64,000 nucleotides of DNA from Arthrobacter ipis (GTDB taxonomy: Bacteria; Actinomycetota; Actinomycetes; Actinomycetales; Micrococcaceae): positions 654,652-718,651 of the forward strand of contig NZ_JAAOXD010000001.1 in assembly GCF_014694315.1 (NCBI RefSeq), given 5' to 3'. The notes below the pieces were generated by a model. That model saw only the letters and a list, made by a program, of their open reading frames with translations. It had not been told where the DNA came from and ran no database searches. Below, piece by piece: positions 27,702 to 35,717 of the stretch. Numbering within the stretch: position 1 is the first letter of the stretch; the number at the start of each line of letters is the position of its first letter. A program made the position numbers and the translations under genes.

Positions 27702-27870
27702 CGCCCGGTTTTCCACATAGCCGGACCGGCACTCCCGCCCCGGCTGTCAGGGCCCATAGCCTTGGAGTTATCCGAATCGCGGAAACCGTCGCCGGTGCAC
27801 TAAGATAGTGAAGTCTGTGCTGCGCCCTGGTCCTTCTTTGGCCGCGGGCGTGCACGGCATCGCAAATGAA

Positions 27871-27913
27871 CCTCCTGTTACGGAAATACCGTAACCGCTT
27901 AGCCCAAAGGAGG
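27871..27913 (+). promoter_or_regulatory. rpsF leader hairpin that can sequester the ribosome binding site
   Basis: Immediately before rpsF, GTTACGG (27877-27883) and CCGTAAC (27889-27895) form a perfect 7-bp hairpin with loop AAATA. Flanking CCTCC (27871-27875) is complementary to the Shine-Dalgarno GGAGG (27909-27913). The arrangement suits translational autoregulation of the operon, such as by the S6:S18 complex known in other bacteria. The pairing is seen in the sequence; the regulation is inferred. Confidence 0.55.
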
Positions 27914-27924
27914 TGGGTTCACAT

Positions 27925-28230
27925 ATGCGTCCTTACGAATTGATGGTAATCATCGACCCCGAGGTCGAAGAGCGTACCGTAGAGCCGTCGCTTCAGAAGT
28001 TCCTGAACGTCATCACCAACGATGGTGGAACCATCGAAAAGGTTGACATCTGGGGCCGTCGCCGTCTGGCTTACGACATCAAGAAGAAGTCCGAAGGTAT
28101 CTACGCCGTGGTGAACTTCACCTCGACGCCGGCTACCGCCAAGGAACTTGACCGCCAGCTGAGTCTTAACGAGACCATCATGCGCACCAAGATCACCCGC
28201 CCCGAAGAGCAGAAGGTTGTTGCTGAGTAA
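27925..28230 (+). CDS. rpsF: 30S ribosomal protein bS6
   Basis: A 101-residue protein with the bS6 pattern: [16 protein letters not shown] at the start, [22 protein letters not shown] in the middle and [14 protein letters not shown] at the end. It binds uS11/bS18 on the platform of the small subunit. The ATG at 27925 follows AAAGGAGGTG; the ORF extends four codons upstream but MRPYELM is the normal N-terminus. First gene of rpsF-ssb-rpsR-rplI, preceded by the possible regulatory hairpin at 27871-27913 and a TAAGAT -10-like element at 27801. Confidence 0.97.
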   Translation: MRPYELMVIIDPEVEERTVEPSLQKFLNVITNDGGTIEKVDIWGRRRLAYDIKKKSEGIYAVVNFTSTPATAKELDRQLSLNETIMRTKITRPEEQKVVAE

Positions 28231-28285
28231 TTTCAGCTACCAACTTTCATTCTTTACACCGCAGGAACGAACAAGGAGGCAGTAG

Positions 28286-28870
28286 ATGGCAGGCGAAACC
28301 ACTATTACGGTCATCGGTAATCTCACCAATGACCCCGAACTGAGGTTCACACCGTCAGGTTCGGCAGTAGCGAACTTCACCATCGCGTCCACGCCTCGCA
28401 CCTTCGACCGCCAGTCCAATGAGTGGAAGGACGGGGAAACCCTGTTCCTCCGCGCTTCGGTCTGGCGCGAGGCAGCAGAGAACGTCGCCGAGTCCCTCAC
28501 CAAGGGCACCCGCGTGATTGTTTCCGGCCGCCTGAAGAGCCGTTCCTACGAAACAAAAGAAGGCGAGAAGCGCACCGTTATCGAGCTCGAAGTCGACGAA
28601 ATCGGCCCGAGCCTGCGTTACGCCAATGCCAAGGTCAACCGCACCCAGCGCTCCGGCGGCCAGGGCGGTTTCGGCGGCGGCAACAGCGGCGGATTCGGTG
28701 GCGGTGGATTCGGTGGCGGCCAGGGTGGAAACCAGGGCGGCAACACCGGAGGAAACTGGGGCGGCGGCAACCAGCAGCCCGCAGCGCAGGAAGACCCCTG
28801 GGCCACGCCCGGGGTCAGCAATGCGGGCGGCGGCTGGGGCAACGGCCCGGATTCCGAACCTCCCTTCTAA
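28286..28870 (+). CDS. ssb: Single-stranded DNA-binding protein
   Basis: A 194-residue SSB. The OB fold covers residues 1-115 ([21 protein letters not shown], then [21 protein letters not shown]). A long Gly/Asn/Gln-rich flexible linker ([10 protein letters not shown]..., about 125-170) precedes the acidic tip DSEPPF, which contacts partner proteins, close to the DDDLPF consensus. The ATG follows AAGGAGGCAG. It lies between rpsF and rpsR, the usual bacterial order, and protects ssDNA at the fork driven by the DnaB helicase encoded 5 kb downstream. Confidence 0.97.
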   Translation: MAGETTITVIGNLTNDPELRFTPSGSAVANFTIASTPRTFDRQSNEWKDGETLFLRASVWREAAENVAESLTKGTRVIVSGRLKSRSYETKEGEKRTVIELEVDEIGPSLRYANAKVNRTQRSGGQGGFGGGNSGGFGGGGFGGGQGGNQGGNTGGNWGGGNQQPAAQEDPWATPGVSNAGGGWGNGPDSEPPF

Positions 28871-29000
28871 ACAACAAACCAAAGGTCCGGCGCAGCATGC
28901 GTCAGAGCGTTCCATACGGCACTCTCTGAGCACGCCGCAGTCGGACCACCACCATCCCGTGGATCACGATTCACGGGCTCCCTAGAATAGGAGCTCCACG

Positions 29001-29240
29001 ATGGCTAAGGCTGAACTCCGTAAGCCCAAACCAAAGTCCAACCCCTTGAAGGCCGCTGACATCACTGTCATCGACTACAAGGACGTAGCATTGCTGCGCA
29101 AGTTCATCTCCGACCGCGGAAAGATCCGCGCCCGTCGCGTCACTGGCGTCACGGTCCAGGAGCAGCGCAAGATCGCCCAGGCAATCAAGAACGCCCGCGA
29201 AGTTGCCCTGCTGCCCTACTCCGGCGCTGGCCGGGGTTAA
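29001..29240 (+). CDS. rpsR: 30S ribosomal protein bS18
   Basis: A 79-residue bS18 with the expected core [20 protein letters not shown] followed by [20 protein letters not shown] and the ending LLPYSG. It pairs with bS6 on the 30S platform. The first 15 residues are Lys/Pro-rich. The ribosome binding site GGAGCTC is seven bases upstream. No CxxC zinc motif is present, so this is a zinc-independent (C-minus) form, which matters because many actinobacteria also carry a Zur-controlled alternative copy. Confidence 0.96.
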   Translation: MAKAELRKPKPKSNPLKAADITVIDYKDVALLRKFISDRGKIRARRVTGVTVQEQRKIAQAIKNAREVALLPYSGAGRG

Positions 29241-29258
29241 GGAAAGGGATTAACTAAC

Positions 29259-29711
29259 ATGGCAAAGCTCATTCTGACCCACGAAGTAACCGGTCTCGGT
29301 GCTGCTGGCGACGTTGTCGAGGTCAAGGACGGTTACGCACGTAACTACCTGCTGCCCCGCGGTTTCGCCCTGACCTGGTCGAAGGGTGGCGAGAAGCAGG
29401 TTGAGTCCATCAAGGCTGCCCGCGTCGCCCGCGAGCACGCTTCCCTGGAAGATGCTCAGAAGCAGGCCGCCGCTCTGTCCGCCAAGCCGGTCAAGCTGGT
29501 TGTCAAGGCTGGCGAAAGCGGCCGCCTGTTCGGCACGGTCAAGCAGGCCGACGTCGCCGACGCTGTTGAGGCCGCAGGCCTTGGCAGCATCGACAAGCGC
29601 AAGGTTGAACTGCCGGCTCACATCAAGTCGGTTGGTTCCTACCAGGCCAACGTCCGTCTGCACGACGACGTTGCTGCTGTGATCGAACTCGACGTAGTCG
29701 CAGGCAAGTAG
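29259..29711 (+). CDS. rplI: 50S ribosomal protein bL9
   Basis: A 150-residue bL9. The N-terminal RNA-binding domain has [20 protein letters not shown] then [17 protein letters not shown], the family signature. A long connecting helix spans about residues 42-78, and the C-terminal domain ends at [10 protein letters not shown]. It begins 18 bases after rpsR with GGAAAGGGA upstream. Last gene of the ribosomal operon; a clean terminator follows at 29760-29801. Confidence 0.97.
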   Translation: MAKLILTHEVTGLGAAGDVVEVKDGYARNYLLPRGFALTWSKGGEKQVESIKAARVAREHASLEDAQKQAAALSAKPVKLVVKAGESGRLFGTVKQADVADAVEAAGLGSIDKRKVELPAHIKSVGSYQANVRLHDDVAAVIELDVVAGK

Positions 29712-29759
29712 TAGATCCGGCGTTTGCCGGGTCTGCTTCGCAGTCCTGAATTGCTGACG

Positions 29760-29801
29760 GCCCCCGCCGTCGAATTCCTCCGGGAAGCCGACGGCGGGGG
29801 C
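29760..29801 (+). terminator. Terminator of the rpsF-rplI operon
   Basis: A perfect 13-bp stem (GCCCCCGCCGTCG at 29760-29772, CGACGGCGGGGGC at 29789-29801) followed by TTCGTCATTT. It lies between rplI and the convergent DUF1801 pseudogene, and may stop transcription from both sides. Confidence 0.85.
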
Positions 29802-29833
29802 TTCGTCATTTCCGGCAGGTTCAGGCCGACTGC

Positions 29834-30256
29834 CTACTGTTGGTGCAGGACCGTGGCGCAGTATCGGTAGCCGATGCTGATCAGTTCGGCCAGCACGGCT
29901 TCATCGACGTCCGACAGCTTGTTGATATAGAGGCAGCCGCCACCCGTCTAGTGCTTTCCCAGACGGTCGAGGAGCGCGGCCGACTCCGGCGCATTCGTCA
30001 GGCCGTACAGCGAGAGGCTGGCCTTGCGGGGCGAAAAACCCACCGCTGCAGTGTCCCCTTCGCGCCCGGTGGCGTACTTGTAGTGAGCCCTGCCGAATCC
30101 GACGATGGTGGGACCCCACATCTCAGGTTCCTGACCCGTCAGTCCTGCCATGAGGGTACGCAGCCGCAGGGCGTCCTGCAGGCGCACTGGGTGCTCCACA
30201 GCCGCGATGAAGTCGTCCGCCGAAACCCCTGTCACCCGTGTCTTGTTTTCCGCCAT
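29834..30256 (-). pseudogene. DUF1801 family protein interrupted by an in-frame TAG
   Basis: From ATG 30256 the frame encodes a DUF1801 protein (TRVTGVSADDFIAAVEHPVR, GFGRAHYKYATGREG, then LLDRLGKH). A TAG at 29948-29950 stops it at residue 102. The same frame continues without a gap through TGGGCLYINKLSDVDEAVL to a second stop at 29834-29836. DUF1801 members normally read KTGGGCLYI-like here, so the TAG very probably replaces AAG (K103). The full product would be 140 residues. The last third is lost unless the stop is suppressed. Function of the family is not established. Confidence 0.88.
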
Positions 30257-30364
30257 GGACGCAGTGTACTGGGCGGTTATCGGGGTGGCGGAATAAAGGG
30301 CGGACCTGCCCGGTTGAGCGATTAGATGCAAATGCATATACAGCGCCAACCAGAGGAGACCGCC

Positions 30365-30991
30365 ATGGAGACCCGCCGCATTACCGTTCTGTCCGCCGGG
30401 CTGGGAGTGCCGTCGTCGACGCGCCTGCTGGCCGACCAGCTGGCCGCCGCCGCCACACGGGAGCTGGCTGCCGCCGGCTACGAGGTGACCACCGACGTTG
30501 TGGAGCTCCGCGATCTGGCCGTGGACATCGCCAACAACTTCGTTACGGGTTTTGCCCCGCCCCGGCTGGCTGAGGTGATCGCCGGCGTCGAGGCCTCCGA
30601 CGGCATCATTGCGGTCTCACCGGTGTTCAGTGCTTCCTACAGCGGGCTGTTCAAGTCCTTCATTGACGTCCTCGACCCCAAGTCACTGGACGGCAAAGCG
30701 GCCCTCCTGGGGGCCACCGGCGGAACGGACCGCCACCAGATGGTGCTCGACCACGCCATGCGCCCGCTCTTCAGCTACCTCCGCACCCGGACCGCCGCCA
30801 CGGCCGTCTTCGCCGGACCCCAGGACTGGGGAAACGCGGACGACGGCGGCACCCCCCTTTCGGTGCGGATCGAACGGGCCGCGGCCGAGTTCAGCCACCT
30901 CCTGGAAGGGGGCCAGCCCGGCCGCAAACCCGCCCTGCTGGAGTCACTGCCCTTTGAACAGCTGCTGGCCGGGATCTCAGGCGGGCGGTAA
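30365..30991 (+). CDS. NADPH-dependent FMN reductase (CE1759-like)
   Basis: A 208-residue flavodoxin-fold reductase. The FMN-binding loop is SAGLGVPSSTRLLADQLA at residues 8-25 and the second flavin contact is VSPVFSASYSGLFKSFIDVL near 80. It reduces FMN with NADPH, supplying reduced flavin to partner monooxygenases. The ATG at 30365 follows GAGGAG and is preferred to an in-frame start 39 bases upstream. The arrangement next to the DUF1801 relic and the zinc-ribbon gene gives no further clue to the partner. Confidence 0.87.
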   Translation: METRRITVLSAGLGVPSSTRLLADQLAAAATRELAAAGYEVTTDVVELRDLAVDIANNFVTGFAPPRLAEVIAGVEASDGIIAVSPVFSASYSGLFKSFIDVLDPKSLDGKAALLGATGGTDRHQMVLDHAMRPLFSYLRTRTAATAVFAGPQDWGNADDGGTPLSVRIERAAAEFSHLLEGGQPGRKPALLESLPFEQLLAGISGGR

Positions 30992-31028
30992 CGCGAACTA
31001 ATCGCAGCACCCGCTCGTTGTGCCGGGC

Positions 31029-31382
31029 ATGAAATGTCCCATTGATTCTTCAGACCTGGTCATGAGCGAACGCAGCGGCGTGGAAATCGACTACTGCCCG
31101 CAGTGCCGGGGTGTGTGGCTGGACCGCGGCGAACTGGACAAAATCATCGACCGCGTCAACACCGGGGCACCTGCGGCGCCCGTTCCCCCTGCACCGGCGT
31201 CACCTGCGCCCGGCATGGCACCTCCGCCGCTGTACCGCAACTTTGAACCGCGGCGTGAAGAGCCGCGGCGGGACCAGCCGCGCTACGACGACCGGAACTA
31301 CGGCAAGGGATACGACCGCGACTATGACCGCCGCCGCCACAAGAAGAAGGAAGGCTGGCTGGGGGATCTGTTCGACTTTTGA
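31029..31382 (+). CDS. Zinc-ribbon (zf-TFIIB-like) protein
   Basis: A 117-residue protein whose first 45 residues form a zf-TFIIB zinc ribbon: MKCPIDSS, then YCPQCRGVWLDRGELDKII. This provides CPxx/CPxC metal ligands followed by the family motif GVWLDRGEL. The rest is Pro/Ala-rich and then Arg/Asp/Tyr-rich and basic (RRRHKKKEGWLGDLFDF), probably disordered except for an amphipathic end. Function of this widespread small family is unknown. The ATG at 31029 is taken; a GTG lies three codons upstream. Confidence 0.85.
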   Translation: MKCPIDSSDLVMSERSGVEIDYCPQCRGVWLDRGELDKIIDRVNTGAPAAPVPPAPASPAPGMAPPPLYRNFEPRREEPRRDQPRYDDRNYGKGYDRDYDRRRHKKKEGWLGDLFDF

Positions 31383-31383
31383 G

Positions 31384-31410
31384 TGCCGCCGGGCCGGGCA
31401 GCCGGCGGCA
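31384..31410. terminator. Hairpin between convergent genes
   Basis: A 9-bp stem TGCCGCCGG (31384-31392) and CCGGCGGCA (31402-31410) lies directly after the zinc-ribbon stop and before the end of the convergent membrane protein gene. There is no long T run, so it may be a weak bidirectional terminator. Confidence 0.5.
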
Positions 31411-31431
31411 GTTAGTTGTTCAGCAAGGCAA

Positions 31432-31998
31432 TTAGTCGTCCAGCAGGGCGATGAATTCGCGCGCCTGTTTCAGCGTGATGTCCGAATGCCGGGTCAGCGC
31501 GTTGGCAGCTGCTTCGATATTGCCGCTCTTGGCGAGTGTGCGGATGCGGCCGTAGATCTCGTCGTTGAGCATGTTGCTGCTGACCTCCCGGGTGACATCG
31601 CCTTTGCTGGCTATGGCCCGGTACCTGTACGGGAACCGCTGCGGTGGCTCGTCGTCGTCCTCGGGTTCGCTGGGTTGTTGGGCCGGCGATTGGAAGGGCT
31701 GCGGGTGGGCTGCCAGCGCGGCCACCGCGTCCCGTGATGCGCGCAGGCCCTGCCCTGAGACCTCGTAGTACAGCTTGATCGCAGCCATGGCCTGGCCCTG
31801 GGCGATGAGCGCGTACAGCCGCCGGTGTTCATCCTCGGACAGCTTGGCTGCGGCTTCCCTTGCCAGCTCTGCGGACTCCACAGGCGGTTTGGCCGGCTCC
31901 CTGACCGTGCGCCGGCGGTGGCCCAACGCACGTGCCGTGATGGCAACGGCCACAGCAACGGCCACGAGGATCAGGAAGGGGATCAGGAGCGATTCCAT
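31432..31998 (-). CDS. Membrane-anchored protein with bL12 C-terminal-like domains
   Basis: A 188-residue protein with one N-terminal membrane helix (MESLLIPFLILVAVAVAVAI) followed by a basic stop-transfer segment. Residues about 45-95 (SEDEHRRLYALIAQGQAMAA then IKLYYEVSGQGLRASRDAVA) resemble the ribosomal bL12 C-terminal domain, which reads KxxVIKxVREATGLGLKEAKD. A second related segment (IRTLAKSGNIEAAANALTR, near residue 150) follows a Pro/Gln/acidic linker. It starts two bases after the stop of the upstream gene, which has the same layout, so they form an operon. Likely a membrane-tethered protein-protein interaction module; no ribosomal role is shown. Confidence 0.75.
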   Translation of the reverse strand: MESLLIPFLILVAVAVAVAITARALGHRRRTVREPAKPPVESAELAREAAAKLSEDEHRRLYALIAQGQAMAAIKLYYEVSGQGLRASRDAVAALAAHPQPFQSPAQQPSEPEDDDEPPQRFPYRYRAIASKGDVTREVSSNMLNDEIYGRIRTLAKSGNIEAAANALTRHSDITLKQAREFIALLDD

Positions 31999-32000
31999 GG

Positions 32001-32480
32001 TTACAGCCGATCTACATATTGCTTGGCGGTCAAAAGGTTGGAGTGGGTGGCCTGGCGCAGAAGCCTGATGGCCTGGACCTTCTGCCCGTTGCGCACCAGT
32101 GTCTGCAGCTGCAGCGCCAGCTGCGGGTTCAGCGTGGTCCCGGTGGCAAGTGCCGCAGGGTAGGAGCCGTGCGGGAAGTCGGCATAGTGGCTGGGATCAT
32201 GGCCGGGGTGGCCGAGCGGAAGTGTCTGGCGATGGTCATGCTGCTGGTTCTGCTGTTGCCGGTTCTGGCTCGGCAGGGCCGCAGCCTCCAAGCGTGCCCG
32301 GGCCGCCATGGCCGCCTGAACCTGGGCTGCGTAGTGGGCTTGGGAACGCCTTGCCAGATCCAGCTGGTAGCGGTCCGCGTCGGACATGCCCCCATCACGC
32401 GGCTTCAGTGCCGTAGCGAGCGCCCAGAGGGCTGCGGCGAGGATAAGGGCAGGAACCAAGACTGTCAGTACGTCGCCCAT
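32001..32480 (-). CDS. Membrane-anchored protein with one bL12 C-terminal-like domain
   Basis: A 159-residue protein. The N-terminal membrane helix (VLTVLVPALILAAALWALAT) is followed by a charged helix rich in Arg/Ala/Gln (about 35-75), a His/Gln/Pro-rich spacer (QQQNQQHDHRQ, near 75-95), and a C-terminal 35-residue unit LQTLVRNGQKVQAIRLLRQA ending AKQYVDRL, similar to the end of bL12. First gene of a two-gene unit with the bL12-like protein at 31432-31998. It is divergent from the DnaA-box region and dnaB. Function unknown. Confidence 0.72.
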   Translation of the reverse strand: MGDVLTVLVPALILAAALWALATALKPRDGGMSDADRYQLDLARRSQAHYAAQVQAAMAARARLEAAALPSQNRQQQNQQHDHRQTLPLGHPGHDPSHYADFPHGSYPAALATGTTLNPQLALQLQTLVRNGQKVQAIRLLRQATHSNLLTAKQYVDRL

Positions 32481-32506
32481 ACTTAGAGCTTAACGCCAGA
32501 TCCGCG

Positions 32507-33034
32507 TTATCCACAGCATATGCCCGGCTGCGCATGGTGGGCTCCATCCGTGACGGCGGTCATGACCCCCGGGCGGCAAGATTCAGCCGTACGGCATGCG
32601 TCGGGGAGCGGACTCGGACAAATGCCGGTGATCCGTATCACAAAGTGGGAATGTAGAGGCCGAAGACGCCCACTGAGGTTGGAATTACTGGCCGGTATCC
32701 CCAGGGGACGCTTACGGCTGTGGATGAAGGTTTGCGCAAAAGATTATTTCGTCCACAGGAAAAACTGGACGTTTCCGCAGGTCAGACCCCATATATGCGG
32801 AAAAGAAAATGTCTATCCACAGCTTCCCCCACAGGCTGTGCACAAGCAGCGCTATCTTGTGCACACGTTATCCACAGAGGTGCGAAACTGCGGGCTTTGT
32901 GAGTGGGCAGACGGGCGCTAACGTAGCGGAGACACCCCATTCGGGTGAGTTTTCCCTTCCGGCCTGAAGACCGGAGCCAGCGGACAGCCGGACTCCGGGT
33001 GATTGGTGCTGCCCTGTGGAAAACCTGTGGATGA
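32507..33034. promoter_or_regulatory. DnaA-box cluster upstream of dnaB
   Basis: In a 717-base gap with no gene (32481-33197) there are two perfect DnaA boxes TTATCCACA at 32507-32515 and 32868-32876. Four copies have one mismatch: 32719-32727 and 33026-33034 (minus strand, TCATCCACA), 32813-32821 (CTATCCACA) and 33015-33023 (minus strand, TTTTCCACA). Weaker matches lie at 32749-32757 and around 32838-32866. The part between 32735 and 32830 is AT-richer than its surroundings. The cluster could control dnaB, act as an origin-like or DnaA-titrating site, or both. No dnaA or dnaN is in the window. Confidence 0.7.
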
Positions 33035-33197
33035 GGCGTCGCCGGGGTTCAATAGCCCGGACCGAAAAATGTCAGGGCCTGCTGGTGTAGTTGCATTAGC
33101 CCGGGCAGCAGTTTTGCTGCGCGGCTTACCCGCGGCACACGGCACACGCGCCGCAGTCCTCCTGCATGGACTGCGGACACAATGGAGGACAGCAGCT

Positions 33198-34580
33198 TTG
33201 TCAGTTACGCACCTGGACTCAATCGAAGGTACCCGCGGATCCGAAGGCAGCCGCAAACCTCCGCAGGACATCCCCGCCGAGCAGTCCGTCCTGGGCGGCA
33301 TGATGCTCTCCAAGGACGCCATTGCGGACGTGGTTGAGATCCTGCGCGGGCAGGACTTCTACCGCCCCGCCCACGAAACTATTTATGAGGCCGTCATCGA
33401 CCTCTACGGCCGCGGAGAACCCGCAGATGCCGTCACGGTGTCCGATGAGCTGACCAAGCGCGGCGAAATCAACCGGATCGGCGGACCGGCCTACCTCCAT
33501 GAGCTCATTCAGACGGTACCCACGGCCGCGAACGCAGGCTACTACGCCGAAATTGTGGCCGAGCGCGCCGTGCTCCGGCGGCTGGTCAATGCCGGTACCA
33601 AGATCGTGCAGCTCGGCTACGGCCAGGACGGCGAAGTCGAAGACCTGGTCAACCAGGCCCAGGCGGAGGTCTACGCAGTCGCCGAGCGCCGCACCGCGGA
33701 AGACTACGTCGTCCTGAAGGACGTCATGGAGTCCACCGTGGATGAGATCGAGGCCTCCGGCCACCGCGGTGAAGGCATGGTGGGCGTTCCCACCGGCTTC
33801 TACGAGCTGGATGAGCTGACTCACGGGCTGCATCCGGGCCAGATGATTGTCATTGCCGCCCGGCCCGCCGTGGGTAAGTCCACCTTCGCGCTGGACTTTG
33901 CCCGCTCGGCCGCCATCAAGAACAACCTGGCCACGGTGATGTTCTCCCTCGAAATGGGCCGCAACGAGATCGCCATGCGCCTCCTCTCGGCCGAGGCCAC
34001 AATCGGCTTGCAGGACCTCCGCAAGGGCACCATCAAGGACGAGCAGTGGTCCAAGATCGCCACCACCATGGGGCGCATGAATGATGCCCCGTTGTTCATT
34101 GACGACAGCCCCAACATGTCCCTCATGGAGATCCGCGCCAAGTGCCGCCGCCTCAAGCAGCAGCACGACCTCAAGCTCGTGATCCTCGACTACCTGCAGC
34201 TCATGAGCTCGGGCAAGAAGGTGGAGTCCCGCCAGCAGGAAGTCTCCGAGTTCTCGCGTGCACTGAAGCTGCTGGCCAAGGAACTTCAGGTCCCCGTCAT
34301 TGCCCTGTCGCAGCTGAACCGTGGTTCTGAGCAGCGGCAGGACAAACGCCCCATGGTCTCCGACCTGCGAGAGTCGGGGTCCATCGAGCAGGACGCCGAC
34401 ATGGTGATCCTGCTGCACCGTGAAGACGTCTACGACAAAGAGTCCCCGCGCGCCGGCGAGGCGGACATCCTCATCGCCAAGCACCGTAACGGCCCCACCA
34501 AGGACATTGTGGTGGCCTTCCAGGGTCACTACTCGCGGTTCGCCAACATGGCGGGGGATGCCGGAGGCGGCGGCTTCTAG
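33198..34580 (+). CDS. dnaB: Replicative DNA helicase DnaB
   Basis: The hexameric 5'-3' helicase of the replication fork, 460 residues from the TTG at 33198. That start is seven bases after GGAGGAC and gives the standard N-terminus leading into RKPPQDIPAEQSVLGGMM. The N-terminal domain covers about 25-125, the linker about 125-190, and the RecA-like domain about 195-455. Walker A is AARPAVGKST near residue 222, Walker B LVILDYLQLM near 330, and the arginine-finger region LRESGSIEQDADMV near 390. No intein is present. A longer open frame reaches upstream to 33003 but lacks support. The DnaA-box cluster lies directly upstream. Confidence 0.96.
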   Translation: MSVTHLDSIEGTRGSEGSRKPPQDIPAEQSVLGGMMLSKDAIADVVEILRGQDFYRPAHETIYEAVIDLYGRGEPADAVTVSDELTKRGEINRIGGPAYLHELIQTVPTAANAGYYAEIVAERAVLRRLVNAGTKIVQLGYGQDGEVEDLVNQAQAEVYAVAERRTAEDYVVLKDVMESTVDEIEASGHRGEGMVGVPTGFYELDELTHGLHPGQMIVIAARPAVGKSTFALDFARSAAIKNNLATVMFSLEMGRNEIAMRLLSAEATIGLQDLRKGTIKDEQWSKIATTMGRMNDAPLFIDDSPNMSLMEIRAKCRRLKQQHDLKLVILDYLQLMSSGKKVESRQQEVSEFSRALKLLAKELQVPVIALSQLNRGSEQRQDKRPMVSDLRESGSIEQDADMVILLHREDVYDKESPRAGEADILIAKHRNGPTKDIVVAFQGHYSRFANMAGDAGGGGF

Positions 34581-34590
34581 GCTGCCGGTG

Positions 34591-35565
34591 TCAGCCGCGC
34601 TGTGACTGCAGCAGGTGGTTGGGCAGCCTGTTCCCCGGGGCTGCCGCCCTGATCTCCAGGAGCTCCCGCGCATGGGCGTGGAGCCGCTTGTCCTCCTCGG
34701 ACACGGGGGTCCATGCAGGGATGGGGACCGAAGTCCCCTCGGCGTCGCGGGCCACCATCACGGTGAGGCAGTAGGTGGTCAGGTTCAGTTCACGGCCCTT
34801 GGGGTCCCCGGAGCGGACATGTACAGCAATGTGCATGCCCTTGGTGCCCGTGTAGACCAGCCGGGCCTCCACCTCCACCACGTGGCCAATCAGCAGCGGC
34901 CGGTAGAACCGGACTCCGCCGGAGAATACAGCCACCGTGTCCCGGCCGCAGTAGCGGGAGGCGCACACATAAGCGGCCTCATCGATCCATTTCATGACGA
35001 TCCCGCCATGAACTTTCCCGCCCCAGTTCACGTCCGTGGGTGCCGCCATAAACCGCAGGACGACGCGCTCGGCGGTGCCGGCATCGGTATATTCCTGGGC
35101 GCTCATGGCTTCGACGATCTGTTCTCGGATACCAATCCGCGCCAGGGCGTGGTCCCGCTGTTCCAGTTCTTCCGCCGTCATTGGCTCGAACTGCTTTACC
35201 GGGATGGGTTTCCCGTCCTCGCCAACCGCCACAAAAATCACCATGCACTGGCTCCGCATGGTGGCCGGCCCGCCTTTGGGGTCCCCGGAGGAGACCACCG
35301 TCCGGATGTGCATGGAGGAGCGGCCCGTGTAGACGATGGTGGCGGTGACCTCCACCATGTCGCCGATGTTCACCGGGTCGGCGAAATGGATGTTCCCCAC
35401 GTAAGCGGTGACGCAGTAGGACTTGGCCCAGCCCACGGCGGCCGCATAGGCCGCCTTGTCCACCCACTCGAGCACGGTTCCGGCGTCGACGGATCCGCTG
35501 TGGCCCACGTCCATGGGGGCGGCAAGGAAGCGGAGGGTTACTGAATTGGCGGCAGTCTCGCTCAT
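34591..35565 (-). CDS. Acyl-CoA thioesterase with two hotdog domains
   Basis: A 324-residue protein made of two tandem hotdog domains with the same sequence pattern. The first is LRFLAAPMDVGHSGSVDAG then WVDKAAYAAAVGW; the second is LRFMAAPTDVNWGGKVHGG then WIDEAAYVCASRY. Each has the Asp/Asn-His-x-Gly type active-site region of acyl-CoA hydrolases. They hydrolyse acyl-CoA to free acid and CoA in the cytoplasm. The duplicated form is usual in actinobacterial relatives. Convergent with dnaB, 10 bases apart. Confidence 0.88.
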   Translation of the reverse strand: MSETAANSVTLRFLAAPMDVGHSGSVDAGTVLEWVDKAAYAAAVGWAKSYCVTAYVGNIHFADPVNIGDMVEVTATIVYTGRSSMHIRTVVSSGDPKGGPATMRSQCMVIFVAVGEDGKPIPVKQFEPMTAEELEQRDHALARIGIREQIVEAMSAQEYTDAGTAERVVLRFMAAPTDVNWGGKVHGGIVMKWIDEAAYVCASRYCGRDTVAVFSGGVRFYRPLLIGHVVEVEARLVYTGTKGMHIAVHVRSGDPKGRELNLTTYCLTVMVARDAEGTSVPIPAWTPVSEEDKRLHAHARELLEIRAAAPGNRLPNHLLQSQRG

Positions 35566-35694
35566 GGTCGCAGTTTACTGACCGCAGTCCTCGGGGCAGA
35601 TCCGGGCCTTCACAAACGCGCTCCCGCCCGCCATAAGCCCCGGTGGCCCGTGCCTCCGATGTCACGAACGGGAAAGGAGTGGCCGGTTCGCTCT

Positions 35695-35709
35695 TGATAA
35701 TGATTATCA
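35695..35709. promoter_or_regulatory. Zur operator upstream of aztD
   Basis: TGATAATGATTATCA is a perfect palindrome around a central G, the form of Zur boxes in actinobacteria. It overlaps TATCAT (35705-35710), which could be a -10 hexamer placing the transcript start at or next to the ATG at 35718. Zinc-bound Zur would block the promoter. Confidence 0.8.
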
Positions 35710-35717
35710 TTAGTTCC

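Noticed and set aside
32481..33197. Chromosomal oriC
   Set aside because: DnaA boxes are present, but dnaA, dnaN and rpmH are absent; kept only as a DnaA-box cluster of unknown role.
33003..33197. N-terminal extension of DnaB by 65 codons
   Set aside because: The sequence does not resemble the DnaB family and the TTG at 33198 has a good ribosome binding site and the standard N-terminus.
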